From Dyadobacter sp. CY345 (GTDB lineage Bacteria > Bacteroidota > Bacteroidia > Cytophagales > Spirosomataceae), in contig NZ_JAKFFS010000008.1 in NCBI RefSeq assembly GCF_021502725.1, positions 1 through 64,000 on the forward strand: a DNA stretch of 64,000 bases, read 5' to 3'. The notes beneath the pieces are model-generated. The model searched no databases and was not told the origin of the DNA. It saw only the letters and a program-made list of their open reading frames with translations. This document shows positions 28,415-37,855 of the stretch, one piece after another. A program made the position numbers and the translations under genes. Position 1 is the first letter of the stretch. Each line of letters opens with the position of its first letter.

Positions 28415-29311
28415 GTGAACAAGCCATACCTTATCAATTCCATATCCGAGCAGCACAGACTGCTCGGATTGGCCAAACCTAAACATCCGCTGATCAGCGT
28501 GTTTCGGCATGAAGATGCTGTTTTTGACGTTTTGACCGAATTGCAGCATTTTACCTTAAATTTCTACTGCATTTCCATAAAAAAGGATTACGATGGCAAG
28601 TTGAAATACGGACACCGGCATTACGACTTTGATGAAGGAATGATGGCCTTTATCTCCCCCAATCAGCTACTGATGAAACAAAGCCCCGGCACAAAGCCGC
28701 CGGGTGGCATTACATTGATGTTTCATCCGGATTTTATCGCAAATACGCCATTGGGAGCCAGGATCAAAAACTTCCATTTTTTCTCTTACGAGCTCCATGA
28801 AGCCCTGCATTTATCTGAGCAGGAAGAGGCGAAAATTGAAGGTATATTTTCCAGCATAGAAATTGAATACCAAAGCGGTATCGATAATTTCAGCCAGGAT
28901 GTGATGATCGCCCAGATTGAGCTCTTGCTCCAATACAGCAGCCGGTTTTATGCTCGTCAATTCATCACCCGCAAAGTGGCCAATGATGAGATACTGACCC
29001 GAATGGAAAATGTACTTGATCAATACTGGAATCTGCAAAAAGGATTGCCTACAGTCCGACAAATCGCCACGGAGTTAAACTTATCCGCTGACTACCTAAG
29101 TGATATGCTTCGAATTACCTCGGGCCAGACCGCCCAACAACATATTCAGGCCAGAGTGATTGAAAAGGCAAAGCAGTTGTTGACTACTACCGATTTACGG
29201 ATCAGTGAGATTGCATATCAAATGGGTTTTGAGTATCCGCAGTCGTTTCACAAACTTTTTAAGAACAAGACACAAATGTCGCCAATGGAATACCGGTCTA
29301 GCTTCAATTAA
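28415..29311 (+). CDS. AraC-family transcriptional regulator
   Basis: 298 residues beginning at a GTG codon (28415), 9 bases after the alcohol dehydrogenase. Residues about 30-160 form a cupin-like effector domain (LQHFTLNFYCISIKKDYDG, FDEGMMAFISPNQ). Residues about 190-298 are the AraC helix-turn-helix pair (VRQIATELNLSADYLSDMLR; ISEIAYQMGFEYPQSFHKLF followed by TQMSPMEYR). It probably controls the adjacent dehydrogenase. It is not closely similar to the AraC protein at 1311, although both sit beside near-identical enzymes. The effector is unknown. Confidence 0.87.
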   Translation: MNKPYLINSISEQHRLLGLAKPKHPLISVFRHEDAVFDVLTELQHFTLNFYCISIKKDYDGKLKYGHRHYDFDEGMMAFISPNQLLMKQSPGTKPPGGITLMFHPDFIANTPLGARIKNFHFFSYELHEALHLSEQEEAKIEGIFSSIEIEYQSGIDNFSQDVMIAQIELLLQYSSRFYARQFITRKVANDEILTRMENVLDQYWNLQKGLPTVRQIATELNLSADYLSDMLRITSGQTAQQHIQARVIEKAKQLLTTTDLRISEIAYQMGFEYPQSFHKLFKNKTQMSPMEYRSSFN

Positions 29312-29767
29312 TAATCGTCGTACGCTACCAGAAAATTATCGGATATGTTGTACAACATGATACAGATCCGAGAACTTTACTGGTAAAAATATCACTCATT
29401 TTTCTGATATTAGAACATATTTTAAATTTGTCATGAATTTGCTTTTTTACTTGCGATATTATGCTGCTGGTAAAATATCGAAAACGTCTTCTCAGATATG
29501 ATAAACGTTCTGAAAAAACGGTGATTACTGTTATACTTGCAATGGCAGCTGAGCATTCGATAAATATCTCACAAATGAGTTTTTTCGAAATCAAAAGCAA
29601 TTAATATTCTTCATTATATTAACTTATTAATCCAGAACATGGGGAGCAGTGGCAGTTTTTCGAAAGTCCTTTGCAAGTACAAAGAGAACACACTTTCTAT
29701 TGCGTTCCGTTGCAACACTGCATCAGATAAAGCATTTTATAAATAGAAATTCATTAATGCGTTTACT
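29312..29767. other. Intergenic stretch with a perfect 14-bp palindrome
   Basis: No gene recognised. ATGTTGTACAACAT at 29345-29358 is a perfect palindrome of operator size, 34 bases after the AraC stop. The rest is A+T-rich with no hairpin plus T-tract that I could see. Confidence 0.4.
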
Positions 29768-30232
29768 ATGAAGTCTATCCTGTCCATCTGTTCATATGTC
29801 ATTCTTGCTGCCCTTTTATTGGCTTGCGAAAACAAAGTGCCAAACTGTGGATGTGTAGCACCGCCGTTAGCTTCAACCTTGATGGGTAAATGGGAATGGA
29901 TCAAAACCGTTACGCCGACAAAGACAATCACACCAGAAAATGCTGGCTACAAGCGGACTTTTCAATATGACAATGATGGAAGCAGCAACTTTATTGCATT
30001 TTCCCAGAATGATTCGGTGTACTTGCGATTTGCACCTGTTCGAGGTTCGTACAAAGAAGACCTGGAGGAAAATACAATTACTGAGCAGTACGAATCAAAA
30101 TTTTTAAAATACTATTTAAAAAAAGGATCATATAACTGGCCGGCTGAGCATGAGATGCAAACAAGTGAACTTTTACCTTTCCAAAATTCAGCAGACACTA
30201 TAAGGCACTTTTACAAATACATATCTCGCTGA
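29768..30232 (+). CDS. Small hypothetical lipoprotein
   Basis: 154 residues with a clear lipoprotein signal (SYVILAALLLACENK; lipobox LLAC, Cys20). Next to it lies a short Cys-rich patch (CENKVPNCGC). The rest, about residues 36-154, begins LMGKWEWIKTVTPT and then has mixed strands (FQYDNDGSSNF, DSVYLRFAPVRGSYKED). 'GKWxWxxT' at the start of a compact beta barrel is typical of lipocalin-like extracytoplasmic proteins of Bacteroidota, but I cannot assign a family. It stands alone, facing the minus-strand serine hydrolase. Function unknown. Confidence 0.65.
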   Translation: MKSILSICSYVILAALLLACENKVPNCGCVAPPLASTLMGKWEWIKTVTPTKTITPENAGYKRTFQYDNDGSSNFIAFSQNDSVYLRFAPVRGSYKEDLEENTITEQYESKFLKYYLKKGSYNWPAEHEMQTSELLPFQNSADTIRHFYKYISR

Positions 30233-30308
30233 AATCTGCAATCATAAAATGGCTCATTAATCGTCCGGTTGTTTTGCAGTTTTGGGCACATTTTCTAAAT
30301 ACTTCTAA

Positions 30309-31778
30309 TCAGATGAAAGCAGGAAGAATAGATTTTTCGATATCTTTCCACGTTAGGGAGTGGCTGCCAGTTACATCCGAAGCGTTGTGATGTAATGTGA
30401 GGATCGAAAGGTTTAAATCGGGAACGATATATAACATCTGACCTCCGTAACCGGCAGCGTAGATTACGGGCAATACTTTTTCTTTAACACGGAACACTCC
30501 CCGCCACCATTGATAGCCATATCCCCAGTCCGAACTGGACTCATTTATTGGTAAAACAAATGCGGTAGATTCTGTGATCCAGGATGTGGGAACAATTTGC
30601 TTCTCATTCCACTTTCCCTTGTCCAATACTAGCTGGCCAATTTTCAACATATCTCGGGGTCTGAGAAATAATCCACCTCCTGTGTGAATTTGTTTGTTCA
30701 TTGAAGTCCAGGCGAAGGTTTCAATTCCCAACTCTTTAAATAAGGATTGTTCAGCGTATTTGTCCGCAGGCTTTCCAGTTACGTTTGATAGGATACCACC
30801 CAGCAAGATCGAAAGGCCACTGTTGTATTCAAACTTCTTACCAGGTTTGTCTTTTCCATCTAAATTCTTAGCCAGAACATACCGATACATATCCTTGCTC
30901 TGGTTCATTAAAACAGCATCGTTTTTGGGGTCAGTGTAGGGAATGTCCTCATGCCAATCTAGTCCAGCCGACATGGTTAACGCATTACGCAGGGTAGGTT
31001 GCGGGAATTTTTCTTTTATTGAGTTCTTGTAGGATGGAAAAAAAGCTGTTAAGGGTGCATCCAGATTTTGTATTAGACCATCATTTTGTGCAATACCAAT
31101 CAGGAGTGACGTCACACTTTTTGTACATGATTGTAAACTATGTATTCTCTCCCGGTCACCGAGATAAAAGTATTCGTCAAGTAACAACTTTCCATTCTGA
31201 GCAACAAGCAAAGCATCCAGTCCATGATATTTTCCCTTTAAAATGTTATCAAAAAGATCGTGTAGTGCCTTGAAATTTGTAGTCTCTAGATTCATAGCGG
31301 CTACTTTCCAGCCATCATTGTTCAAAGGCGGATACTGATAATTCCAGTTTAATATAGCGTGATTTTCCTTATCGATTCTTGCTGGGCGCTGGGACGACCA
31401 ACGATCGGTTTTCCTCAAAGTCAGCGTTTCGGATTTGTGATCCGGTATGTTAAGCATTCCTTTGATTTCTGTTTTATTCTTTGAAAGACTACCCGTAAAT
31501 GTCGCCCCTTGCCCCAGATCAAGGAATATTTTTGAATCTGTTATGTTTATACCCGACAATGTTCCTTCCGCCATTGATTCCGGAATTTCAAACCTACCGC
31601 TCCATGAATCAGAAAAAAAATCATGACGCAGCTCAACATCGAATGCGCTCATAAGGTGTGGCACAGCTTCAAATTCAGTATGCCAGATCCCTACCAGTTT
31701 TTGTTTATCATTAGAACAGGCTAGAACATTTACAAAGAGAGCCAGACTCATCCAATATCTTAATATCCTTCTCAACAT
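30309..31778 (-). CDS. Serine hydrolase of the beta-lactamase/class C fold, lipoprotein
   Basis: 489 residues. A lipoprotein signal ends at Cys21 (VNVLACSND). Residues about 25-125 form an extra N-terminal beta-rich domain. The catalytic domain has SxxK at S217-C-T-K220, YNSG with Tyr318, and HTGGG at 365-369, the three motifs of the class C beta-lactamase/esterase EstB group (PF00144). Such periplasmic enzymes are esterases, D-amino-acid peptidases or penicillin-binding relatives; real beta-lactamase activity cannot be inferred. It diverges from the amidase gene 228 bases away. Confidence 0.87.
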   Translation of the reverse strand: MLRRILRYWMSLALFVNVLACSNDKQKLVGIWHTEFEAVPHLMSAFDVELRHDFFSDSWSGRFEIPESMAEGTLSGINITDSKIFLDLGQGATFTGSLSKNKTEIKGMLNIPDHKSETLTLRKTDRWSSQRPARIDKENHAILNWNYQYPPLNNDGWKVAAMNLETTNFKALHDLFDNILKGKYHGLDALLVAQNGKLLLDEYFYLGDRERIHSLQSCTKSVTSLLIGIAQNDGLIQNLDAPLTAFFPSYKNSIKEKFPQPTLRNALTMSAGLDWHEDIPYTDPKNDAVLMNQSKDMYRYVLAKNLDGKDKPGKKFEYNSGLSILLGGILSNVTGKPADKYAEQSLFKELGIETFAWTSMNKQIHTGGGLFLRPRDMLKIGQLVLDKGKWNEKQIVPTSWITESTAFVLPINESSSDWGYGYQWWRGVFRVKEKVLPVIYAAGYGGQMLYIVPDLNLSILTLHHNASDVTGSHSLTWKDIEKSILPAFI

Positions 31779-32006
31779 AATGAATTAACAAACTAAGGTG
31801 ATTTTGGTTGTCGGAAATACTACATGTAAGATTAGCAATATACAGCTTCTATACAAACGGCTTTCCTATTTTTGGGTAAAAACCGTGACAAATGTCAACG
31901 TGAGATTGTGCCATATGACTTCGTTTCGGCTTGCTCCTGCTATCTACTTTTGTTCCGACAATGATCAAATGTTTTGGTCATCGAATGGATTAAAAATGAT
32001 AACAAT

Positions 32007-33434
32007 ATGAAAACAGAAAACAGCACCACAGAACCGCTTTATTATCAGGATGCAAGTGGTCTGGCTAAGATGATCCGTTATAGGGAATTGTCTGCGGTTG
32101 AAGTGATGAAGGCGCACCTTGATCGAATCGAGGCACTGAATCCCGACATTAATGCAATTGTGACGGTTGCGGAAGAAGCGCTTGAAGCGGCCAAAGCAGC
32201 AGATAAAGCGCAACAAAGAGGGGACGAACTTGGTCCTTTGCATGGTGTCCCGTTCACAGTCAAGGATTCAATTGACACGGCAAACGTATTGACTCAACGT
32301 GGATCACCCATTTTCAAAGGACGCATCCCAAACGCAGACGCAACCAGCGTAACGCGCCTGAAAAAAGCTGGCGGTATCTTGCTCGCAAAGACGAATCTCC
32401 CGGAATTTTCCTACTGGATTGAAAGTGATAACCTGCTCAGTGGCCGTTCAAACAATCCCTGGGATCTCACACGTACGCCGGGAGGGTCGAGTGGTGGCGA
32501 ATCAGCCGCAATCGCGTCGGGAATGTCTCCGTTGGGTCTGGGTACCGACCTGGCTATTTCGGTCCGGGGACCGGCCGCTCAGACTGGCATCGTCTCGCTC
32601 AAAGCAACACACGGCAGTATCCCAATGACCGGAATTTGGCCTCGCGTTCCTCGTCGTTTCTGGCATGTTGGCCCAATGGCCCGCAGTATCCGTGATCTTG
32701 AACTTGCGTTTTCAATTCTTGCAGGCCCTGATGGTTTTGATGCTTTTGCAACAAGCACAGCCAGGTTTGACGCCGGGGTGGGAGCTGCCCCAAATCGGGC
32801 ATTACGGGTTGGCTGGCTGGTCGAACCTGGTTTTGGTCCGGTCGATCCCGAAGTCGCAGCTACTGTGGAAGCTGCTGCTGCTTCTCTAAAAGAATTGGGC
32901 TTAGTCGTACAACCAGTGCGCATCCCAGCTTTGGAACGAGACTTTGCGCTTGATGTGTTCAACCGGTTGCATGTAATGGAAATGAAGGAAGCATTCAGGG
33001 AAGCAGTGGCTGGCCATAGCGAAGATGAGATTTATAAAATGGCCAGAACAATGCTTTCTTTACCAGACACTTCCATGAAGGAGTTCATTGATGCTGAACA
33101 GGCAGCAGAACGACTGCGCGATGGTTTCGCAGAATATTTTCAAAAATATGACGTATTGCTTACTCCGGTACTACCTATACCGGCGCATAAACACGGCGTC
33201 GAACAATTTGTAATTAACGGACAAGAAGTGGACGCAACTTATCTTCAGGGAGCGACCGTGCCACTAAACGTCACTGGCTTGCCGGGCATTGCCATGCGTT
33301 TTGGTACAAGCAAGGACGGATTGCCTATTGCTGTCCAGATCGTCGGAAGCTGGATGGCCGAATCGACGATGCTGCATGTTGCTTTACTACTCGAGAGCGT
33401 GAGCCAGGTTCGCAACCTTCACCCCATACCCTGA
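32007..33434 (+). CDS. Amidase signature-family hydrolase
   Basis: 475 residues from ATG 32007 (MKTENSTTEP); an earlier ATG at 31974 would add 11 unlike residues. Amidase-signature enzymes hydrolyse amides with a Ser-cisSer-Lys triad, here K86 (VKDSID), S161 (TPGGSSGGES) and S185. The usual GTDxGGSIR motif is changed to GTDLAISVR, keeping the nucleophile Ser but replacing both Gly. A stretch VSLKATHGSIPMTGIWP follows. No signal peptide, so it is cytoplasmic. Codons look richer in G and C than in the flanking genes, which may point to transfer. It converges with the Crp-family gene 18 bases away. Substrate unknown. Confidence 0.88.
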   Translation: MKTENSTTEPLYYQDASGLAKMIRYRELSAVEVMKAHLDRIEALNPDINAIVTVAEEALEAAKAADKAQQRGDELGPLHGVPFTVKDSIDTANVLTQRGSPIFKGRIPNADATSVTRLKKAGGILLAKTNLPEFSYWIESDNLLSGRSNNPWDLTRTPGGSSGGESAAIASGMSPLGLGTDLAISVRGPAAQTGIVSLKATHGSIPMTGIWPRVPRRFWHVGPMARSIRDLELAFSILAGPDGFDAFATSTARFDAGVGAAPNRALRVGWLVEPGFGPVDPEVAATVEAAAASLKELGLVVQPVRIPALERDFALDVFNRLHVMEMKEAFREAVAGHSEDEIYKMARTMLSLPDTSMKEFIDAEQAAERLRDGFAEYFQKYDVLLTPVLPIPAHKHGVEQFVINGQEVDATYLQGATVPLNVTGLPGIAMRFGTSKDGLPIAVQIVGSWMAESTMLHVALLLESVSQVRNLHPIP

Positions 33435-33452
33435 TTGGCAAGCTTGTTACCT

Positions 33453-34064
33453 TTAAGAACCTTTCGGGTTGTCCGGAAGGTTCTTTATGCCTTTGGTAAA
33501 ATCCCTTCTGATCCGGCTTAATGTTTCTCTGGATATGCCCAGGTAAGATGCTACCATATGTAACGGCACGCTGTTAAAGACGCTGGGATAGGTCTTTTCA
33601 AATTCGAGATATTTTTCAGTGGCAGAATAACTGATCAGATAGTAGATTCTCCTCTGGCTTGCCTCATATGCCCTTTCAGTGAGCTTTTCATGAAAGAGTT
33701 TGAGTGCAGGAATTGTCTGAAGTAATTCAAGCCATTCATCTTTGGTCCAAAGGATGACCGTACTTGCAGCCAATGCCTCGATGTTATATTCGGAAGCAGT
33801 CTCGCGATTATAACTTTCCTGGTCGGTAATCCACCAGTTTTCGATAGCAAACCTGAGCGTGTGATCCGTTCCGTTTTTGTCAAACCGGTAAAGCCTGCAA
33901 CATCCACCTGCAATAAAACAGTTATAACGCCACACTTCACCCTCATGCAAAATCGACTGCCATTTGCGCAATTTTCGTTCAGCACTTGCTGCCCGGATAA
34001 GTTCCAGGTCCTGATCTGAAATCTCAATGTGTCTGCGTATATATTTTTCGAAAACTTCAAACAT
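33453..34064 (-). CDS. Crp/Fnr-family transcriptional regulator
   Basis: 203 residues from ATG 34064 (MFEVFEKYIRRHIEISDQDL), the family's normal start; ATG 34133 would add 23 poorly matched residues. Residues about 10-115 are a cyclic-nucleotide-binding-like beta roll (WQSILHEGEVWRYNCFIAGGCCRLY). A short C-terminal winged helix holds PLHMVASYLGISRETLSRIRR near residue 175. It has no FNR-type iron-sulfur cysteine cluster and no cAMP-contacting RxS motif that I can see, so it probably senses something else. Many such lone regulators occur in Cytophagales. The target is unknown; the convergent amidase is a neighbour only. Confidence 0.85.
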   Translation of the reverse strand: MFEVFEKYIRRHIEISDQDLELIRAASAERKLRKWQSILHEGEVWRYNCFIAGGCCRLYRFDKNGTDHTLRFAIENWWITDQESYNRETASEYNIEALAASTVILWTKDEWLELLQTIPALKLFHEKLTERAYEASQRRIYYLISYSATEKYLEFEKTYPSVFNSVPLHMVASYLGISRETLSRIRRDFTKGIKNLPDNPKGS

Positions 34065-34133
34065 ATCAAATCGAATCTGCCATACAATTTCTTTATTTCC
34101 AGTTCGCAATATAAGGTTTTTGCCGGTTGACAT

Positions 34134-34948
34134 GTATAGTTGTTTTCATGCTGATAGTAACCTGGATATTGTGATCCTGACTTTTCATTTGAAAGAGAGT
34201 ACCCGTCCTAGATCACCAAAGCCCAGAATTGTATCTGCACATTAGGTATTAAAAATAGCCGGCTTTTAGCAGATTTTTATACAAAAAATAAGGGAGCAAT
34301 AAATAAGCATACGGAACTTTATGTGTATGAAAAATATCCAAATCACTTAATCCCGTACCAGACGAACTGAGAGAAGGATTAACAGGTTCAGTAAGGTGTC
34401 CAAGGAATTCCATTGGGTTATCAAAATTATTTTTGTTACGCATTTATAAAAATAATTTTATTTTAAACCTTCCGATTAGCTATTAAAATAATGGCTATGA
34501 TTTTTTCAATAAATCTCCAATCTCGGTAAAAGGCCATAGAAAGTTCAAAGTCTTTTGCGCCGACGAGAGGCCGGATCGAAGAAGTACTGTTTTTTCTAAT
34601 CGATGATATTTATGGTGAAAGACAAACATCGTGAGGCATTTTCATTTACACACTTAATTGAAATCAAGGAAGAATTTCGCAATGATAATAGAAATAACGT
34701 GTCGGCAAAATGAAGTTAATAAACCTAATTATAAAATGGTGTTTTCAGAATTGTTGCAAGACGAATTTATCCAGCGAATCATTTTTATAGATTTTAGAAC
34801 TAAACTTAGGAACAAAAAATAACCGATGGTCAATGCAGGGAAGAATGCTTTGACTAGGGCATATTGAACAGATTGCATCATTATCTGAAACTTTCGAATT
34901 AAAATTCGTGGGGCACGAGAATCCATCGCTATATTTGCCACAGAATCG
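34134..34948. other. Gene-poor stretch, nothing recognised
   Basis: About 800 bases without a supportable gene. Short frames (34249-34443 and 34729-34941 on the minus strand) have no motif and no conserved neighbour. I saw no hairpin terminator or promoter pair convincing enough to list. The iron-uptake unit starts at its right edge. Confidence 0.4.
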
Positions 34949-35326
34949 ATGCGTATAGTTATAATCTACATATGGCTAATTACTACAATCCTGCCGACCT
35001 TTAGTCAGTGGGGTACAATCGCGTATTACCAGATTAATAAGGAATATATAACCCGGGTACTTTGCGTTAACCGGGATAAACCACAGCTCAATTGTAATGG
35101 TCATTGCTATCTGGCTAAAAAACTGAAAGCGCAACAGGAAAAGGAGGATCAGCAAACAAGCGAGCAGGTTCAAAACATTCCTTCACTCCAGCTTTTTGCT
35201 TCACCGGTTACTTCGTTCGCTTTTTTAACAGCAAATTTTTTACAAAATCAGCGGCTTGCTTTCTGCTACCAGCTGGGAGCTTACCAAGCTCCGCTTTCCA
35301 TACTAATTCCACCACCTTGTTTGTAG
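34949..35326 (+). CDS. Small membrane protein with CNGHC motif beside a TonB receptor
   Basis: 125 residues. The N-terminus is a hydrophobic helix or signal (IVIIYIWLITTILPTFSQW). Next comes a Cys-rich core, VLCVNRDKPQLNCNGHCYLA, with Cys residues at about 40, 49 and 53 arranged as C...CNGHC, and then a charged coil (KKLKAQQEKEDQQTSEQ) with a Pro-rich tail. Proteins with 'Cx.NkdkpxLxCNGKCyL' occur next to TonB-dependent receptors in many Bacteroidota; the role is unknown to me. Metal or haem binding is a guess from the cysteines. It is 137 bases upstream of the receptor, on the same strand. Confidence 0.6.
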   Translation: MRIVIIYIWLITTILPTFSQWGTIAYYQINKEYITRVLCVNRDKPQLNCNGHCYLAKKLKAQQEKEDQQTSEQVQNIPSLQLFASPVTSFAFLTANFLQNQRLAFCYQLGAYQAPLSILIPPPCL

Positions 35327-35463
35327 TTGGTTTCAACTTTCTGATCGGCTGACCATAGCCAATGACCCATCCGTCTTACGGATGCTATTTCTCATTTGTA
35401 TTAAGACATCAATTCGTACCCTTTCAGAAGTGGATAGGGGTGCTTATTATTTTAACATTTCCA

Positions 35464-37827
35464 ATGAAATTCAAATATCTATTTCTGTTATTTTTCATTT
35501 TAAGTAACTGTTTTAGTTCCTTTGCTCAATCCGAGCCAGGTTCCCTTGATGGCCGGATTGTCAATGCTGATAAACAGCCAGTTACTGGTGCGTCCATTAC
35601 CTTGCAGAACACAAATCTGGGAACGATTACCGGTTCTGATGGCCAGTTTAGCCTGAGAGGCATAATCCCAGGATCTTACATTCTTTCTATTTCCAATATT
35701 GGCTATACTGCTTACAGCCAAAGTATTCGGATTTCGAAAGGGAAAAACGGTTTTCTAGACCTGCAACTTTCGGAAAGCAGACAGGAGTTGGAAGAGGTTG
35801 TCGTGAGTACAGCCAAAAATCGTTACCAGGTACTCTCGTCAAACGCATCTACCCGGACGAATACGCCGCTACTTTCCACCCCCCAATCTATACAAGTGAT
35901 GTCTTCACAGGTTCTTCGTGATCGTCAGGCATTTACATTGAATGAAATTGCTGGCTCCTTCACGGGTATGAAGGCCAACAATGGGAACGGTAATTTTCAG
36001 ATGCGTGGCTTCACGGCTTATTCGCCCAATGATGCCAGTTTTCTGCTTTATAATGGTATCCGCGGAAACCTTTTCCTTTGGAGTCAACAGCCTTTGCTCT
36101 ATAATATTGAATCGGTAGAACTTCTCCGAGGTCCTTCGGGTGCTTTGTTTAGTGAAGGTTCTCCGGGTGGAGTGGTTAATTTTGTTACCAAAAAGCCTTT
36201 ATCTGAAAAGCGGGCCAGCGTAGATCTTTCTTTCGGTAGCTGGGGTTTTGGACGCGGAGCTGTTGATTTTACAGGGCCGGTAGACGGCAAGAAGAAGCTT
36301 TTGTACCGGGCGATTGCCGGTTATGACCGGTCAGAAAGTTTCCGGGATTATCAAAAAAAGCAAAACCTTTTTCTGGCGCCGTCTTTGACATATCTTTTTA
36401 GCAAAAAGTCTTCCTTAAACCTTGAACTGAATTATGCTTATCAAAAGGCGGTTCATCAATACGACAACGGAAGTTTTATTTACACAAGACCCGATGGTAG
36501 TTTCGATTTTAATTATTATCCTGACAACCTGACGATCCAGAGCCCAACGGATTATGGTAAAACGCATAATGCATCAGCAACACTAACCTTTGATCATCAA
36601 ATTAAGGAAAATCTTAAACTTACGATTGTTGAGCGGGCAGTGCGCAATAAGTTGGATTTTACAGACCACATTCCGGTGGGAAGGATCCGCAATGATAGCA
36701 TCAGCCGGGGATATCAGGATTGGCTGACGGACAGATTCAGTCTGCAGACAACTGCATTTGCCACTTACAGCACGAAAACAGGCCCGGTTGGGCACCAAAT
36801 TATTTTGGGTGCAGATTACAACCGTTACGGCTGGACGCAAAATGACTATCAATATAAATCTTCCACCCGCATTTCTATATTGAATCCAAATTATGCTGGT
36901 AGTGTGCCCGACGCTTCCATTCCTGCCGACGAATCCGACGATAACAAGCGAGTTACTAATCTCATCGGCGGCTATATCCAGGACCAGTTAACTTTTGGTA
37001 AATTAAAAGTATTGCTATCGCTTCGCTACGACAATTACAACGGAAAGGAAACACCATTATCTGACCGCGATAACAAACAGGGTGACGAACTGCAGGCTTC
37101 TGGCTGGATTCCAAGGATCGGACTTGTCTATCTGCCCGTGAAGAATTTGTCGTTTTACGGTACCTATCTGAAATCATTCAATCCTCAGACTTCCAATAAC
37201 GTGCTGGCTGGTGGCCCCTTCCCGACCCGGCAGGCAACCCAGTACGAAGTGGGTTCGAAAGCCGATCTTTTCGGAAGCCGTCTATCTGCCACATTATCCA
37301 TATACCAAATCAATTACGCCAACATTCTTACGGCAGCTCCAACAGAGGAAAACTCCCACCGTCAGGCAGCGATCGATGGCACGCGGAGCCGTGGAGGAGA
37401 ATTTTCGGTAACTGGAAATTTGAGTGCCCTCAGCCTGATCGCGGGATATGCTTTTAATGAACACGAACTTGTGAGCACGAGTAATTATGGTAAAAAAGGC
37501 GACCGTTTTGCTAACGCACCAAAACATCAGGTCAACTTTTGGGGTAAGTATGCGCTTGCAGGGGTGCTGAAAGGATTCGGTCTGGCCGCGGGCGTCAGGT
37601 ATGTAAGTGACCAGGTAGGTTTGCTAACCAACCAGAATTTTATTTTTCCGTCTTACACAGTGCTGGATGCGGCACTTTCCTATCAGTATAACCGGTTTCA
37701 GGTTCAGTTAAACGCGTATAACCTGACTAATAAACACTATTTCACCGGAAGCCGCTCTGGTGTAACGCTGGCCGGATTGGGGGACCCGCTTAACATAAGG
37801 GTAGGGGTTAGCTATCAGCTCTGGTGA
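35464..37827 (+). CDS. TonB-dependent siderophore receptor
   Basis: 787 residues from ATG 35464, where the signal KYLFLLFFILSNCFSSFAQ starts; an upstream ATG at 35362 would put 34 residues before the signal. A carboxypeptidase-regulatory-like domain (SLDGRIVNADKQPVTGASIT) precedes the plug, which carries TPQSIQVMSSQVLRDRQ, FQMRGF and SVELLRGPSGALFSEGSPGG; these are marks of siderophore receptors of the FhuE/FpvA type. The barrel ends in YQLW, the final aromatic for outer membrane insertion. It takes up ferric siderophore. The PepSY gene downstream, 28 bases away, is its usual partner. Confidence 0.93.
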   Translation: MKFKYLFLLFFILSNCFSSFAQSEPGSLDGRIVNADKQPVTGASITLQNTNLGTITGSDGQFSLRGIIPGSYILSISNIGYTAYSQSIRISKGKNGFLDLQLSESRQELEEVVVSTAKNRYQVLSSNASTRTNTPLLSTPQSIQVMSSQVLRDRQAFTLNEIAGSFTGMKANNGNGNFQMRGFTAYSPNDASFLLYNGIRGNLFLWSQQPLLYNIESVELLRGPSGALFSEGSPGGVVNFVTKKPLSEKRASVDLSFGSWGFGRGAVDFTGPVDGKKKLLYRAIAGYDRSESFRDYQKKQNLFLAPSLTYLFSKKSSLNLELNYAYQKAVHQYDNGSFIYTRPDGSFDFNYYPDNLTIQSPTDYGKTHNASATLTFDHQIKENLKLTIVERAVRNKLDFTDHIPVGRIRNDSISRGYQDWLTDRFSLQTTAFATYSTKTGPVGHQIILGADYNRYGWTQNDYQYKSSTRISILNPNYAGSVPDASIPADESDDNKRVTNLIGGYIQDQLTFGKLKVLLSLRYDNYNGKETPLSDRDNKQGDELQASGWIPRIGLVYLPVKNLSFYGTYLKSFNPQTSNNVLAGGPFPTRQATQYEVGSKADLFGSRLSATLSIYQINYANILTAAPTEENSHRQAAIDGTRSRGGEFSVTGNLSALSLIAGYAFNEHELVSTSNYGKKGDRFANAPKHQVNFWGKYALAGVLKGFGLAAGVRYVSDQVGLLTNQNFIFPSYTVLDAALSYQYNRFQVQLNAYNLTNKHYFTGSRSGVTLAGLGDPLNIRVGVSYQLW

Positions 37828-37855
37828 TTCATATTGGTTAACGATCAGGATATAA

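Noticed and set aside
33455..33485. A 9-bp inverted repeat (AAGAACCTT / AAGGTTCTT) between the convergent amidase and Crp genes.
   Set aside because: It lies within the last codons of the Crp gene and has no T-tract, so calling it a terminator is not supported.
34249..34941. Two short minus-strand frames in the gap before the iron-uptake unit.
   Set aside because: No motif or context; length is expected by chance in A+T-rich DNA.
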